A stretch of 64,000 nt of DNA from an uncultured Lachnospiraceae bacterium (GTDB taxonomy: Bacteria; Bacillota; Clostridia; Lachnospirales; Lachnospiraceae). Location of the stretch: the NCBI GenBank assembly GCA_910578795.1, contig CAJTSD010000018.1, positions 1-64,000 on the forward strand, read 5' to 3'. The notes beneath the pieces were generated by a model. The model had not been told where the DNA came from, did not search any database, and saw only the letters and a list, made by a program, of their open reading frames with translations. The translations under genes were made by a program, and so were the position numbers. Below are positions 6,344 to 15,403 of the stretch, piece after piece; position 1 is the stretch's first letter; each line of letters starts with the position of its first letter.

Positions 6344-9300
6344 TTAATCTTCATCATTTAATTTTTTCTTTTTGCGCCGCAGCTCTCTCTTTTCCGCTCT
6401 TCTCGCCTTCGCCTCCTGCCGTCCCTGCTTACTCATAATCAGGTAAAAACTTGGCATCAAAAGCAAAATCAAAAGCGTTGAAGTCACAAGACCGCCGATA
6501 ATAATCAGCGCCATTCCCTTCATCATCGCCGCATTCTCGTTTGTCGCAAACACCATCGGTATCATGGAAAGAATTGTCGTGAGCGTCGTCATCAAAATCG
6601 GTCTTAAACGAATGCTTCCGCTCTCCATAAGCGCTTCGTTTAACGACATTGTCTCCTTTAGCTGGTTTGTCGTATCCACATACAAAATACCGTTGTTTAC
6701 AACAATACCGACAAGCATCAGCACACCCATAAGAGACGTCATGTTGAGCGTGGAGCCTGTGATAAACAAAAGGAAAAACGAACCGATTAAGCTAAACGGA
6801 ATACTCATCATAACCATCGCCGAAAAACGGGGCGATTCAAACTGCATCGCCATAACAAGGAAAATCAGAAATACTGCCGCCGCAATTGCTTTTCCGATTG
6901 CGGCAAACTCTTCCATCATCATCTCCTGCATCATCGCTTCCGTCTGGCTCACACCCTCCGGGAATTCACCGTTTTCGATTGCCTCACTGACCGCCGCATA
7001 AATTGCGCTCTGTGCCGTAAATTTCGACGCGTCCGTCGTGTATGCGACAATGGAAACCTGATATTTTCCGTCGTTTCGAATCAAGGTTTCCGGCATATCG
7101 GAATACACTGCCTGCGCCACATCGCCTACGGTAATCGCCGTGCCTCGTCCCGTAGTAAGTTCCAGCGTCATCAGGTCGTTCATCGCAGTATAAGTACCCT
7201 CAGGGAACTCAAGCATTACGGAATATTCGTCCGTGTCAATGTTCATTTTCATGGCTTCTTTACCGCTGCTTGCGCTGTACATTTCGCCCGCCACCTGAAC
7301 CGGAGTCAAGCCTACGTCCATACATTTGAGCGCGTCAATCTTAATCTTTGCCTGCGACGCGTCGGAGCCGACACTGTTTGCCGTTTTAATAACACCCGGT
7401 ACTGAAAGCATCATGCCCTCAACCTGCTTAGAAGCCACGCGCAAATCTTCAATGTCATCACCGCTTAAATCAATCTGCGTGGTCGAGCCGACGCTCATGC
7501 CGGACATGCCGCTGCCGCCCGCCTCCACGGTGATACTCATGTTCGTATAATCTTTTAACAGCTGATTGTATTCATCGACAAGCTCACTGATACTCATACC
7601 GCAGTCGTCTGCGGGATACGCGGAGATACTTGCCTCCGAACCGCTGATATTTAGGCTGCAGCTCTCAAAATGCGGATCGTCAATAATCATCTGCTCAATT
7701 TTCTGAACATCCTCGTCAATCAGCTCAATCCGCGTTCCGCTGCGCTGCGAAATCGTAATGCTCACGCTGTCGATACCGGTTGCTGACATCAGCTCGGAGT
7801 CAAGCTGACCCGCAAGGAAAAACGAAAGCACCAAAAGCCCTATTGACACAAGCATAACCGTCTTTTTCTTGAGCATAATCTTACCAAGCAGCCACTTATA
7901 GCCGTTCCCCACTTTTGCCAAAATGCGGTTTGCCAAAATATTCTTTTTCTCCTTTGGCTTATATTTCCAAAAGAAAATCGGAATTAACGTAATTGCCACA
8001 ACCAGCGAAGAAAGCATTGCGATGATAATCGTATAGCCAAGCTGCGAAAACATTTGACCCGAAAGCCCTTTCATCATAGCCAGCGGCAGATAAACGACAA
8101 CCGTCGTAATCGTCGACGCCGTAACGGAGTTTGCCACCACTTTCGTACCTTCAAGCGCCGCCTCCTTAAAATCAGGCTTCCTGTCCTTTAAGCGAAAACA
8201 GCTCTCCAAAACGACAATGGAAGAGTCCACCATCATACCGATTGCGATAACGAGGGAACCCATTGTCACCACGTTGAGCGAAAAGCCTGCAAAACTCATA
8301 AAAATCAGGGTTGCAAGCAGTGAAATCGGCATGGAGCTTCCGACAATCAGGCTCGCCTTAAAGTCCCCGAAAAAGATAAAGAGCACGAGCATCGAAAAAA
8401 CAACGCCAAGAACAAGCGTTTCTGCCACAGATCCTAGCGACGATATAATACTCTCCGACGCATCATAAGAAATATCAATCTGAATGGCGGGATTTTTAGC
8501 CGCCGCCTTTGCCACAACTGCCTTGACCGCATTCGATACGTCCACCGTTCCTGCACTCTGCGCCTTGGAAATGCTGACGCTGATGCTCTCCGTGCCATTG
8601 TAACGGCTGATACTATCGTTTGGCGACGTCGCCATCGAAACCGTTGCCACATCGGAAAGGCGGATTACCTGCCCTCTGTTTGTAATCAGCGGTACATTCT
8701 GCAAATCCATCAGCGTTTCCGGCTTTGAGGAAGCCGAGGTGCTGATGTCCTGCCTGCCCTGTTCTACTGTTCCGACAGGGATTGTAAAGTCCGTCGTTGA
8801 AATATACGTTGCAATATTCGACATGGTCATGCCGTACTGCTGCAGCTTTTCCTTGTGCAGTGTAATGCTGATATACTGCGACTCGCCGCCCGAAACCGAA
8901 ACGTCCGCAATGTCCGCGATACGGTCAAGCTCCGGTTCAATCTCCTCCTCCACAAAGGCAAGTACATCCACATCCGCCGTCGAGGTAACGGAAAGCGTTA
9001 TCACCGGCATCGCATTCATGTTCATTTCCACAATCACCGGGTCCTGCGCATCATCGGGAAGCTGCAAAGACGCTGTATCCAGCGCGCTTCGTAAATCCGA
9101 ATACGCTTCGCTCGTGTCCACGCCGTAATCGTATGTAAACATTACCATAGAAAAGTTCGCCGATGACTGTGACGTAATCGAATCCACGCCGGAAAGCGTT
9201 TTTCCCGTATCCTCAATCACCTTTGTCACAAGCTCTTCCGTTGTCTCCGGGTCGCCGCCCTGATAGACGGTCATGACAAAGAGCATGGGCATTTCCATGT

Positions 9301-9421
9301 CGGGCGTCAGCTCCAGTTTAAATCCAAGTACCGAGCTGATACCGAACACGACAAGCGCAAGAACGATTAAAAGTGCCGACACTGGTCTTTTGAGCGCTGT
9401 TTTGGTCAGGGAATTTATCAT
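6344..9421 (-). CDS. RND-family efflux permease (HAE1-like)
   Basis: A 1,025-residue proton-driven exporter of the AcrB/MexB superfamily. It has the family's two-fold repeat: TM1 near residue 12-35, a large extracytoplasmic loop, a block of TM helices around 330-540, a second loop and a final TM block near 850-1005. TM4 has GMMVDSSIVVLES, keeping one of the two AcrB aspartates; the TM10 segment is GIVVNNGILYVD, with Asn where AcrB has its essential Lys. The C-terminal tail is very Lys/Arg-rich. It lies 14 bases after the adaptor gene in one operon. Such two-gene RND systems without an outer-membrane channel occur in clostridia; the substrate is unknown (drug, lipid or peptide export are all possible). 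Confidence 0.93.
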   Translation of the reverse strand: MINSLTKTALKRPVSALLIVLALVVFGISSVLGFKLELTPDMEMPMLFVMTVYQGGDPETTEELVTKVIEDTGKTLSGVDSITSQSSANFSMVMFTYDYGVDTSEAYSDLRSALDTASLQLPDDAQDPVIVEMNMNAMPVITLSVTSTADVDVLAFVEEEIEPELDRIADIADVSVSGGESQYISITLHKEKLQQYGMTMSNIATYISTTDFTIPVGTVEQGRQDISTSASSKPETLMDLQNVPLITNRGQVIRLSDVATVSMATSPNDSISRYNGTESISVSISKAQSAGTVDVSNAVKAVVAKAAAKNPAIQIDISYDASESIISSLGSVAETLVLGVVFSMLVLFIFFGDFKASLIVGSSMPISLLATLIFMSFAGFSLNVVTMGSLVIAIGMMVDSSIVVLESCFRLKDRKPDFKEAALEGTKVVANSVTASTITTVVVYLPLAMMKGLSGQMFSQLGYTIIIAMLSSLVVAITLIPIFFWKYKPKEKKNILANRILAKVGNGYKWLLGKIMLKKKTVMLVSIGLLVLSFFLAGQLDSELMSATGIDSVSITISQRSGTRIELIDEDVQKIEQMIIDDPHFESCSLNISGSEASISAYPADDCGMSISELVDEYNQLLKDYTNMSITVEAGGSGMSGMSVGSTTQIDLSGDDIEDLRVASKQVEGMMLSVPGVIKTANSVGSDASQAKIKIDALKCMDVGLTPVQVAGEMYSASSGKEAMKMNIDTDEYSVMLEFPEGTYTAMNDLMTLELTTGRGTAITVGDVAQAVYSDMPETLIRNDGKYQVSIVAYTTDASKFTAQSAIYAAVSEAIENGEFPEGVSQTEAMMQEMMMEEFAAIGKAIAAAVFLIFLVMAMQFESPRFSAMVMMSIPFSLIGSFFLLFITGSTLNMTSLMGVLMLVGIVVNNGILYVDTTNQLKETMSLNEALMESGSIRLRPILMTTLTTILSMIPMVFATNENAAMMKGMALIIIGGLVTSTLLILLLMPSFYLIMSKQGRQEAKARRAEKRELRRKKKKLNDED

Positions 9422-9435
9422 TTACCAGTCGCCTC

Positions 9436-10905
9436 CTATTCTTTCGCCGCCGTAATAATGGACACATCCACACCGTCGCGCAGCTGGGCAGACCATGTCG
9501 TAATCAGCATATCCGTTCCCGAAAGCCCCTCGCTGATTACAATGCGCTGCGTGTCGTAAAGTCCCGTGGTGACATAAGTCTTCTTTGCCTTGCCGTCCAC
9601 AACCGTATATACATAGGCCTCCATACCGTCATAATAGACTGATTCATATGGCACAATCACCGCGTTGTTTTCATGATAGGTATCCGTCGTGACGGTTGCC
9701 TTCGTGCCCGAAAGCAATGCAGACGTATCGCCGCCCACACTCGCCTTTACTTTAAACAATCCCGTCGTCTGGTCGATTGCGGAGCCGATTTCAACAATTT
9801 CGCCTGTATATTCTTTCCCATCCTTTTCCACGCTCACGCTCTGTCCCGTAGCGAACGTGTTCCGGATATCCTCGCTCACATAAAAAGTCGCCGTCATCGA
9901 ATTTTTGTTCGAAATCACAAATGCCGGATTGCTTGAGGTTGCAAAATCATGTTCGTCCACATTGACCGTCTCTATCACGCCGGAAATGGTCGCCGTAATC
10001 GTGTACGCATCCAAACTCTCCTTCGCCTGCTCAATGCCAAGCTGCGCCGCCGCAATGCTGTTCTGTGACACCTTCTTTTGCTCCTCGCGCATCTCACCGT
10101 TGCTTAAATTGCTTGACGTAACCGCCTGACTGTAAGTGTTATACGTACTGTCGATATTCTTTTGCAGCGTGTCAATTGTTTCCTCGAGCTGGTCAATCGC
10201 CGATTTATACTGGGATATTTTCGCCTCGGTCGTTCCAACCTTTGTCGCCGCATTCTGATAGCGCGTCATGACTTTTGCATAATCCGCCGCCTCTTTCGGA
10301 TTATTCGGATCATAATTGTCCTCCGCATAGTCCTTAATCTCATCGACGTCATCAACGAAGTCGTACTCTTCCTTTAAATGGTCAAGCTCCGCCTCCTCGT
10401 CCTTTAGCATATCCTTATAATACTGGAGGTTATCCATTGCATCCTGAAGCTTTTCCTGCAATTGCTCCACGCCGTCTGATGCCTGCGTTAAATTGCTGTC
10501 TGTCTGCATATCATTAATGGTCGTCGCCGCATCACCGTAGGAAAGATTGTACGCGTGCTGTGCATTATCTAACTGAAGCTGCGCATTGTCAAGCTGAAAC
10601 TGTGCCATCGTGTCGTCAAGCACGGCAAGCACGTCGCCTTCCTGCACGACATCGCCCGCCTCGACATTGACCGAAAGCACCTCCGCCGTTGTTTTTGGTA
10701 TCACATACACCGACTCGTCGGGGCTGATTGTCGCAATAAAGCTGTTCGAGAGTTTCAGGCTTCCAATTTCGGGGTTCGACGCCTCAACCGACGCCACGTC
10801 CGCCGCAGTCTCCTCCACGACCTGCTCACCGCCGCAGCCCCAAAGGGAAAGTGACGAAATGGCAGTACACAGGAGAATTGCCAGTTTTTTCTGTCTGTTT
10901 TTCAT
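9436..10905 (-). CDS. RND periplasmic-adaptor-type lipoprotein (HlyD/MFP family)
   Basis: A 489-residue membrane fusion protein that would couple the RND permease to the extracytoplasmic side. It starts with a lipoprotein signal ending in LWGCGG (lipobox Cys24). It then has a biotinyl-lipoyl half (IPKTTAEVLSVNVEAGDVV.EGDVLAVLDD), a long alpha-helical hairpin (about 95-290, Glu/Asp/Lys-rich with heptads), the second lipoyl half (SGVIETVNVDEHDF) and beta-barrel/MP domains (VSVEKDGKEYTGEIVEIG). Start ATG at 10905 with GAGAGGAG upstream. It is the first gene of the two-gene operon. The unusually long, acidic hairpin suggests an adaptor spanning a thick cell wall; that is inference. Confidence 0.9.
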   Translation of the reverse strand: MKNRQKKLAILLCTAISSLSLWGCGGEQVVEETAADVASVEASNPEIGSLKLSNSFIATISPDESVYVIPKTTAEVLSVNVEAGDVVQEGDVLAVLDDTMAQFQLDNAQLQLDNAQHAYNLSYGDAATTINDMQTDSNLTQASDGVEQLQEKLQDAMDNLQYYKDMLKDEEAELDHLKEEYDFVDDVDEIKDYAEDNYDPNNPKEAADYAKVMTRYQNAATKVGTTEAKISQYKSAIDQLEETIDTLQKNIDSTYNTYSQAVTSSNLSNGEMREEQKKVSQNSIAAAQLGIEQAKESLDAYTITATISGVIETVNVDEHDFATSSNPAFVISNKNSMTATFYVSEDIRNTFATGQSVSVEKDGKEYTGEIVEIGSAIDQTTGLFKVKASVGGDTSALLSGTKATVTTDTYHENNAVIVPYESVYYDGMEAYVYTVVDGKAKKTYVTTGLYDTQRIVISEGLSGTDMLITTWSAQLRDGVDVSIITAAKE

Positions 10906-11069
10906 AATTGCTCCTCTCTCATAAAAATGTTTTCACCTGCTATCATATACTTTTTTTTTCAATTAGGAAAGTATAAAATTCATTTATTAATTTTTCTTTT
11001 ATATTTTTTGCAAAACCCTTACATCTTTATGAAATAAATGGAAATAATATAAACTTTTTATAATTTGAC

Positions 11070-11097
11070 TTGTTATTTCATGCGGTTTCTTTATAAT
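11070..11097 (+). promoter_or_regulatory. sigma-A-type promoter for the secreted protein at 11166
   Basis: TTGTTA (11070-11075), 16-bp spacer, TATAAT (11092-11097). An overlapping TTGACT at 11065-11070 has a 21-bp spacing and is less likely. The gene start lies about 62 bases beyond the expected transcription start. Confidence 0.55.
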
Positions 11098-11165
11098 ATA
11101 AGGCAGTAAAAGCATATTTTTATATTGATACATTTTTAACAATAAGAACAATAAGGAGATTATTT

Positions 11166-11870
11166 ATGAAAAAAGGATTCAAAAGATTGATTTGTGCGTC
11201 TTTAAGCGCCGCATTCATGGTATCTGCAATAAGCGCCATGCCTGCCGCAGAGGTTTCGGCAAAAGAAAGTGTCGGAAACGGTGTGATTTTGTCGGAGGAC
11301 GCCATTACACTATCGGAAAATGGCACCGCTTCTTTTACCGCAGCCTTGGGCGAAGGCTTTGACGCGTCAAGGCTTACCTGCATCGTCGCAGACCCCAATG
11401 TCGCCACGGTAACACCGATTGCATATATGGGAAATGTTGCCGCATTTCAGGTAAATTACGTCGGGCTTGGTTCAACTGTCGCGGCAGTGGTGCATGCGGA
11501 CAATCCCGCGGTAGTGGCTTATACGACGATTAACGCATCGTCGGTGATTATGAATGTTCCTGCAAAGCTTGGGACGGACAAGAAGAATTACTGTGAATTG
11601 GTGAGCTACGAGTTTGTTCCGTATGATTTTACATATGCGGATTATAACGATTATAAAAGCACCTTAAAATTACAGTTTAAATGTACTTCCTATAAAGATG
11701 AAGATTTCAGAAAATGGGGATGCTACGGCTACTTCCGCGACGCGGCGGGGAATGTGCTCTCGAAGGTGCGGCTATATGCGAGTGCGATGTCTGTAGGACG
11801 TACTTATAAGGATGAATTTAACGTGCCGGTCAACGCGGTTAGCTTTACATTGGAAGGGTTTTCGAATTAA
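11166..11870 (+). CDS. secreted hypothetical protein (234 aa)
   Basis: The only plus-strand gene in this section and monocistronic, with its own promoter and terminator. A Sec signal peptide (KKGFKRL basic region, hydrophobic core to about residue 28, cleavage likely after VSA at about 35) precedes a mature part of mixed beta character. A region such as ITLSENGTASFTAAL / VADPNVATVTPIA resembles bacterial Ig-like repeats. The C-terminal half is Tyr/Lys-rich with two Cys. No catalytic motif was recognised. RBS AAGGAG seven bases before the ATG at 11166. Role unknown; extracellular or wall-associated is the most that can be said. Confidence 0.75.
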   Translation: MKKGFKRLICASLSAAFMVSAISAMPAAEVSAKESVGNGVILSEDAITLSENGTASFTAALGEGFDASRLTCIVADPNVATVTPIAYMGNVAAFQVNYVGLGSTVAAVVHADNPAVVAYTTINASSVIMNVPAKLGTDKKNYCELVSYEFVPYDFTYADYNDYKSTLKLQFKCTSYKDEDFRKWGCYGYFRDAAGNVLSKVRLYASAMSVGRTYKDEFNVPVNAVSFTLEGFSN

Positions 11871-11891
11871 AACTTCATATATTGAAATCTT

Positions 11892-11927
11892 AAAAAGAGT
11901 GCCGGAACAGTTCCTGACACTCTTTTT
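11892..11927 (+). terminator. intrinsic terminator after the secreted protein gene
   Basis: Stem AAAAAGAGTG (11892-11901) / CACTCTTTTT (11918-11927) with the T-run in the downstream arm. It can also serve the converging minus-strand gene at 11934. Confidence 0.8.
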
Positions 11928-11933
11928 GCTGTT

Positions 11934-12110
11934 TTATTCATTTGCAAGCGGTGGTCTTTGATATAACTTTCGCTCTATCTGTTTGCGCTTTTTACTGATT
12001 AGCTTCAACGTTTCCGTTGCCTGCTCTCTTTCCGCAACCTCTTCCAAGTCGTCTAAAATTGTCAGTTGGTCAAAAAGAATGCCATTATATTCTTTTTCAT
12101 TGATTGGCAT
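11934..12110 (-). CDS. small hypothetical coiled protein (58 aa)
   Basis: A short, charged, probably helical protein (QLTILDDLEEVAEREQATE, then KKRKQIERKL) with no Cys or membrane segment. The frame can start at 12119 or at the in-frame ATG at 12110; AAGGGGGTGA lies too close to the first and eight bases from the second, so 12110 is chosen. A TATACT box lies at about 12163-12168 on the minus strand. It converges on the secreted-protein gene with a shared terminator between them. No family recognised. Confidence 0.5.
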   Translation of the reverse strand: MPINEKEYNGILFDQLTILDDLEEVAEREQATETLKLISKKRKQIERKLYQRPPLANE

Positions 12111-12201
12111 ATCATTCACCCCCTTTGTGGAAAAGAACCATTTCTTGTGTTATGATGTCTTTAGTATAACACAAATGTATTATGATATCTATATATTATG
12201 C

Positions 12202-13887
12202 CTAAAATTCCTGCTTCTTTCCCCGTGCACTCCGAATCAGCTCCCGCGCGTTCTCCCGCACGGTATCGGTCAATTCATCGCTCCCAAGCATCCGCGCAAG
12301 CTCATCCACTGCCTGCGACTCACTCATTTCGTGGATATCAGTCACCGTTGTATTGTCAACAACCTGCTTTGCAATCATAAAATGCGTGTCCGCCATCGCC
12401 GCAATCTGCGGAAGATGCGTAATACAAATCACCTGATGCGTCCGCGCAATCCGCCCAAGCTTTTCCGAAACCTTCCACGCCGTTTTTCCGCTGATTCCCG
12501 CATCAATCTCGTCAAAAATCATCGTCGGAATCTGATCTCTTGAAGCAAGCACCGTCTTAAGCGCAAGCATGATACGCGACAGCTCGCCGCCGCTCGCCAC
12601 GCTTCCAAGGCTCTTTAGCGGCTCGCCGGGATTTGTCGAAATCATAAACTCCACATCATCATACCCCGACGCAGACAGCTCCTGCTGCCCCCGTACCTGA
12701 ATTTCATATTGCACGTCAAGAAAATTCAAATCCGTCAGCGCGTCCGTCATCTCCTTCGCAAGGTGTCCAGCCTCCTTCGTCCGCAGATCCGACGCCTTTG
12801 CACACAGGGCTTCCAGCTCTGCCTGTTTCCCTGCAAGCTTTTCGGTCAGCTCCGCCTTGTACACATCCGCGTTTTTCAGCTTCTCTATTTTTTCGGCAAG
12901 TTTGGCACAATAATCAAACACGCGTTCGATACTTCCGCCGTATTTTAGCTTTAGGCGGTTGATAAGATTAAGACGTTCCTCCGTGTCCGCAAAGGTCTGC
13001 GCATCAAACTCCATATCCGCCATATATTCCGCAATGCCGCGGTTAAAATCGCTTAGCAGTGCATCAATATTCTCAAGCTCATCCGCAAGCTCCCTTGCCT
13101 TCTCATCATACCCTTCAACGCTGCGCAAATCCCGCACGGCATGACCTACCATGTCCGCCGCAGACTGCCCGTCACCGCCTGTCATCTGATACGCCCTGCC
13201 CGCCGCCTCCACAATCTGTCTGCTGTTGGACATCTTCTTAAAAAGCGCCTCAAGCTCCTCGTCCTCACCGTCCTTTAATACCGCCTCTTCAATCTCATGA
13301 TACTCAAATTCCGCAAGGGAAAGCTCCTTCGCCCGCGCACCCTCGTCGGTGTTCAGTCCGCCTAGCTCCTGTTTGAGCTGCAAATATACGGTATAATCCG
13401 CACGCAGCGTCTCCTTTACCTGCGCCAGTGCACTGCCCGCAAACGCATCCAAAATTTCCATGTGGTTCTTTTTATATAAAAGCGACTGGTTTTCATGCTG
13501 CCCGTGAATATCAATCAAAAGCGCACTCACCGCCTGAACCTGCTTCACCACTGCAGTTTCGCCGCAAATTTTAAACGTACTGCGGTTTGGCGCAATCCGC
13601 CTTTGTATCACGACAAGCCCGTCATCCTCCACGGGAATTTCCAGTGCCTTTAACACATCCCGAATCGCATCATCCTCCACCTGAAAAACCAGCTCCACAA
13701 GCGCATATTCCGCACCCGTCCGTATCAAATCCTTGTCCGCCTTTGCACCAAGGGCAAGATTAATGGAGCCGATAATAATTGACTTACCGGCTCCCGTTTC
13801 TCCACTTAAAATATTTAACCCTTCCTTAAAATGAACCTCCGTCTCCGTAATCAGAGCAAGGTTTTTCACATGTAAGCTTACTAACAT
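12202..13887 (-). CDS. recN: DNA repair protein RecN
   Basis: A 561-residue SMC-like ATPase that gathers at double-strand breaks and holds DNA ends for RecA-dependent repair. MLVSLHVKNLALI at the N-terminus leads to Walker A GETGAGKSIIIG (about residue 30), a long coiled coil, ABC signature VASGGELSRIMLA, and Walker B TMIFDEIDAGISG near the C-terminus. All motifs are intact. The start is placed at ATG 13887, with GGAGG four bases upstream and the conserved MLVSL start, rather than at the open extension to 13926. It follows argR as in the conserved Firmicute argR-recN-spoIVB order; the gap holds a repeat element. Confidence 0.97.
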   Translation of the reverse strand: MLVSLHVKNLALITETEVHFKEGLNILSGETGAGKSIIIGSINLALGAKADKDLIRTGAEYALVELVFQVEDDAIRDVLKALEIPVEDDGLVVIQRRIAPNRSTFKICGETAVVKQVQAVSALLIDIHGQHENQSLLYKKNHMEILDAFAGSALAQVKETLRADYTVYLQLKQELGGLNTDEGARAKELSLAEFEYHEIEEAVLKDGEDEELEALFKKMSNSRQIVEAAGRAYQMTGGDGQSAADMVGHAVRDLRSVEGYDEKARELADELENIDALLSDFNRGIAEYMADMEFDAQTFADTEERLNLINRLKLKYGGSIERVFDYCAKLAEKIEKLKNADVYKAELTEKLAGKQAELEALCAKASDLRTKEAGHLAKEMTDALTDLNFLDVQYEIQVRGQQELSASGYDDVEFMISTNPGEPLKSLGSVASGGELSRIMLALKTVLASRDQIPTMIFDEIDAGISGKTAWKVSEKLGRIARTHQVICITHLPQIAAMADTHFMIAKQVVDNTTVTDIHEMSESQAVDELARMLGSDELTDTVRENARELIRSARGKKQEF

Positions 13888-13910
13888 GAATCCTCCATTC
13901 CCACTTACAA

Positions 13911-13953
13911 ATTTGTGCCTTTGCACAAACTTGCCAAACGAACTTGTTCGTTT
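13911..13953. repeat. double-hairpin intergenic repeat, copy 2
   Basis: TTGTGCCTTTGCACAA (13913-13928) followed by AACGAACTTGTTCGTT (13937-13952), matching copy 1 at 6275-6319 nearly base for base. It fills most of the argR-recN gap. Confidence 0.7.
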
Positions 13954-13968
13954 TATCTCCTGTCTTCT

Positions 13969-14421
13969 TTAACCTTGTATGATATTCTCTAATTTTTCCA
14001 TCACTGCCTTTGTATCCTCGACTGTCTTAATTGCCGCCATAATCGTATCATCGCCCGCAATGCACCCGACAATCTCCGGCAGCTTCATCGCATCGACTGC
14101 CGCCGCCACTGCCATCGCCATTCCCTGCACCGTTTTAATCACGAGAATATTCTGTGCCATATTCATGGATACAAACCCGTCACGCAACACGCGGATATAC
14201 TTGTCGCCCAATCCGCTGTCATCATTTGCCAAAATAATATATTTCTGCCGTCCGCCCCCCGCGGAAATCTTGGACAGCTTCAACTCCCTGATATCCCTTG
14301 ACACCGTTGCCTGCGTCACTTCAAAGCCTTCCTGCCGCAAATAAGCCGCAAGCTCCTCCTGCGTTTCAATATCATACTTGTTTATGAGGTTCACTACCAC
14401 CTCATGCCGTTCCCTTTTCAT
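13969..14421 (-). CDS. argR: arginine repressor ArgR/AhrC
   Basis: A 150-residue transcription factor that senses L-arginine and controls arginine synthesis and breakdown. The N-terminal winged helix (ETQEELAAYLRQEGFEVTQ, then TVSRDIRELKL) precedes the C-terminal oligomerisation and arginine-binding domain (GCIAGDDTIMAAIKT with the conserved GDDT). ATG at 14421 with GAGG eight bases upstream is chosen over the TTG one codon earlier. It lies 27 bases from nadK and in the conserved order before recN. Confidence 0.96.
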   Translation of the reverse strand: MKRERHEVVVNLINKYDIETQEELAAYLRQEGFEVTQATVSRDIRELKLSKISAGGGRQKYIILANDDSGLGDKYIRVLRDGFVSMNMAQNILVIKTVQGMAMAVAAAVDAMKLPEIVGCIAGDDTIMAAIKTVEDTKAVMEKLENIIQG

Positions 14422-14448
14422 CAAGAAATCCTCTCATCGCCGCATTTA

Positions 14449-15261
14449 TCAAAAAATTCTCATCTTATTGTGCATGATGTCCAAAAAGCTGACATCGCTA
14501 AGCTTAATAATTTTTGTAGACTTATCGGAACGGATAATCCTGATTTTATCCCCTTCATTGAGGTTTACAGGATCCCTTCCGTCAAAGCTTGCGTCAACCT
14601 CCTGTTTTTCACCGGGCTTATATCTTCCGATTTCAATGTCAATGACATCTTCCTCCGAAAGAATAATCGTCCTGTTGTTGACAAGCGTATGCGAGCATAC
14701 CGGCGTCATCATAATCAGGCGCGCCCGCGGTTCTACAATCGGTCCTCCCGCGGAAAGATTGTACGCTGTCGAACCAGTCGGCGTCGATATAATCATACCG
14801 TCCGCGCTATATGTACTTAAAAGCCGCCCGTTTACATAAATATTGAAATTAATAACATGCAGGGCGCCCTTTCTGCTGATAACAATATCGTTTAATGCCG
14901 TCTGCGGTGTCATGCTTTCCCCCGACACCACCGGAATCCCGCTCAGCATCATGCGCGCCTCAATCTCATACTGTCCACTGATCAGAGCGTCAAGCGCATT
15001 TTCAAGCTCCTCCCACTCGACCTCCGCAAGGTAGCCAAGCGTCCCTAAATTCACGCCAATCATCGGAACATGGCTTCCCACGTATTCCTTTGCCGCCCTT
15101 AACATGGTACCGTCTCCGCCAAGCACCAGCATCCCTTCCACCGTTCGGTCAAGCCTGTCGCTTACGACACACCCTTTTAAATTCAGATAATCCCGGATGT
15201 GCTTTGTGCTCTCTCCTGACGGATCCTTCAATGTGTTTGTATAAATATAAAATGTTTTCAT
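14449..15261 (-). CDS. nadK: NAD kinase
   Basis: Phosphorylates NAD to NADP using ATP or polyphosphate. The 270 residues carry GGDGTMLRAAKEY (the GGDGT catalytic loop), GVNLGTLGYLAEV, the NDI motif in TALNDIVISR, and STPTGSTAYNLSAGGPI, the NAD-site signature. In Bacillus a nadK paralogue is elsewhere; here it sits between tlyA and argR, a common clostridial order. Start ATG 15261 with GGAGC upstream. Confidence 0.96.
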   Translation of the reverse strand: MKTFYIYTNTLKDPSGESTKHIRDYLNLKGCVVSDRLDRTVEGMLVLGGDGTMLRAAKEYVGSHVPMIGVNLGTLGYLAEVEWEELENALDALISGQYEIEARMMLSGIPVVSGESMTPQTALNDIVISRKGALHVINFNIYVNGRLLSTYSADGMIISTPTGSTAYNLSAGGPIVEPRARLIMMTPVCSHTLVNNRTIILSEEDVIDIEIGRYKPGEKQEVDASFDGRDPVNLNEGDKIRIIRSDKSTKIIKLSDVSFLDIMHNKMRIF

Positions 15262-15403
15262 TTTTGCTCCTGTATATTATTAGTCGCCTAGTCCGCAGCG
15301 AACCCGAAAAATCTGCAAGCAGCCGATTTGGCAGCTTACATTTTGGCACTGCTTATTGCTTTCGTGCATAGTATATCATAAAACTTCCCCTGTATCCAGT
15401 TTT

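Noticed and set aside
15262..15403. Repeat element in the nadK-tlyA gap
   Set aside because: GCCGATTTGGC-type short pairings exist, but they do not match either repeat family and no second copy was seen.
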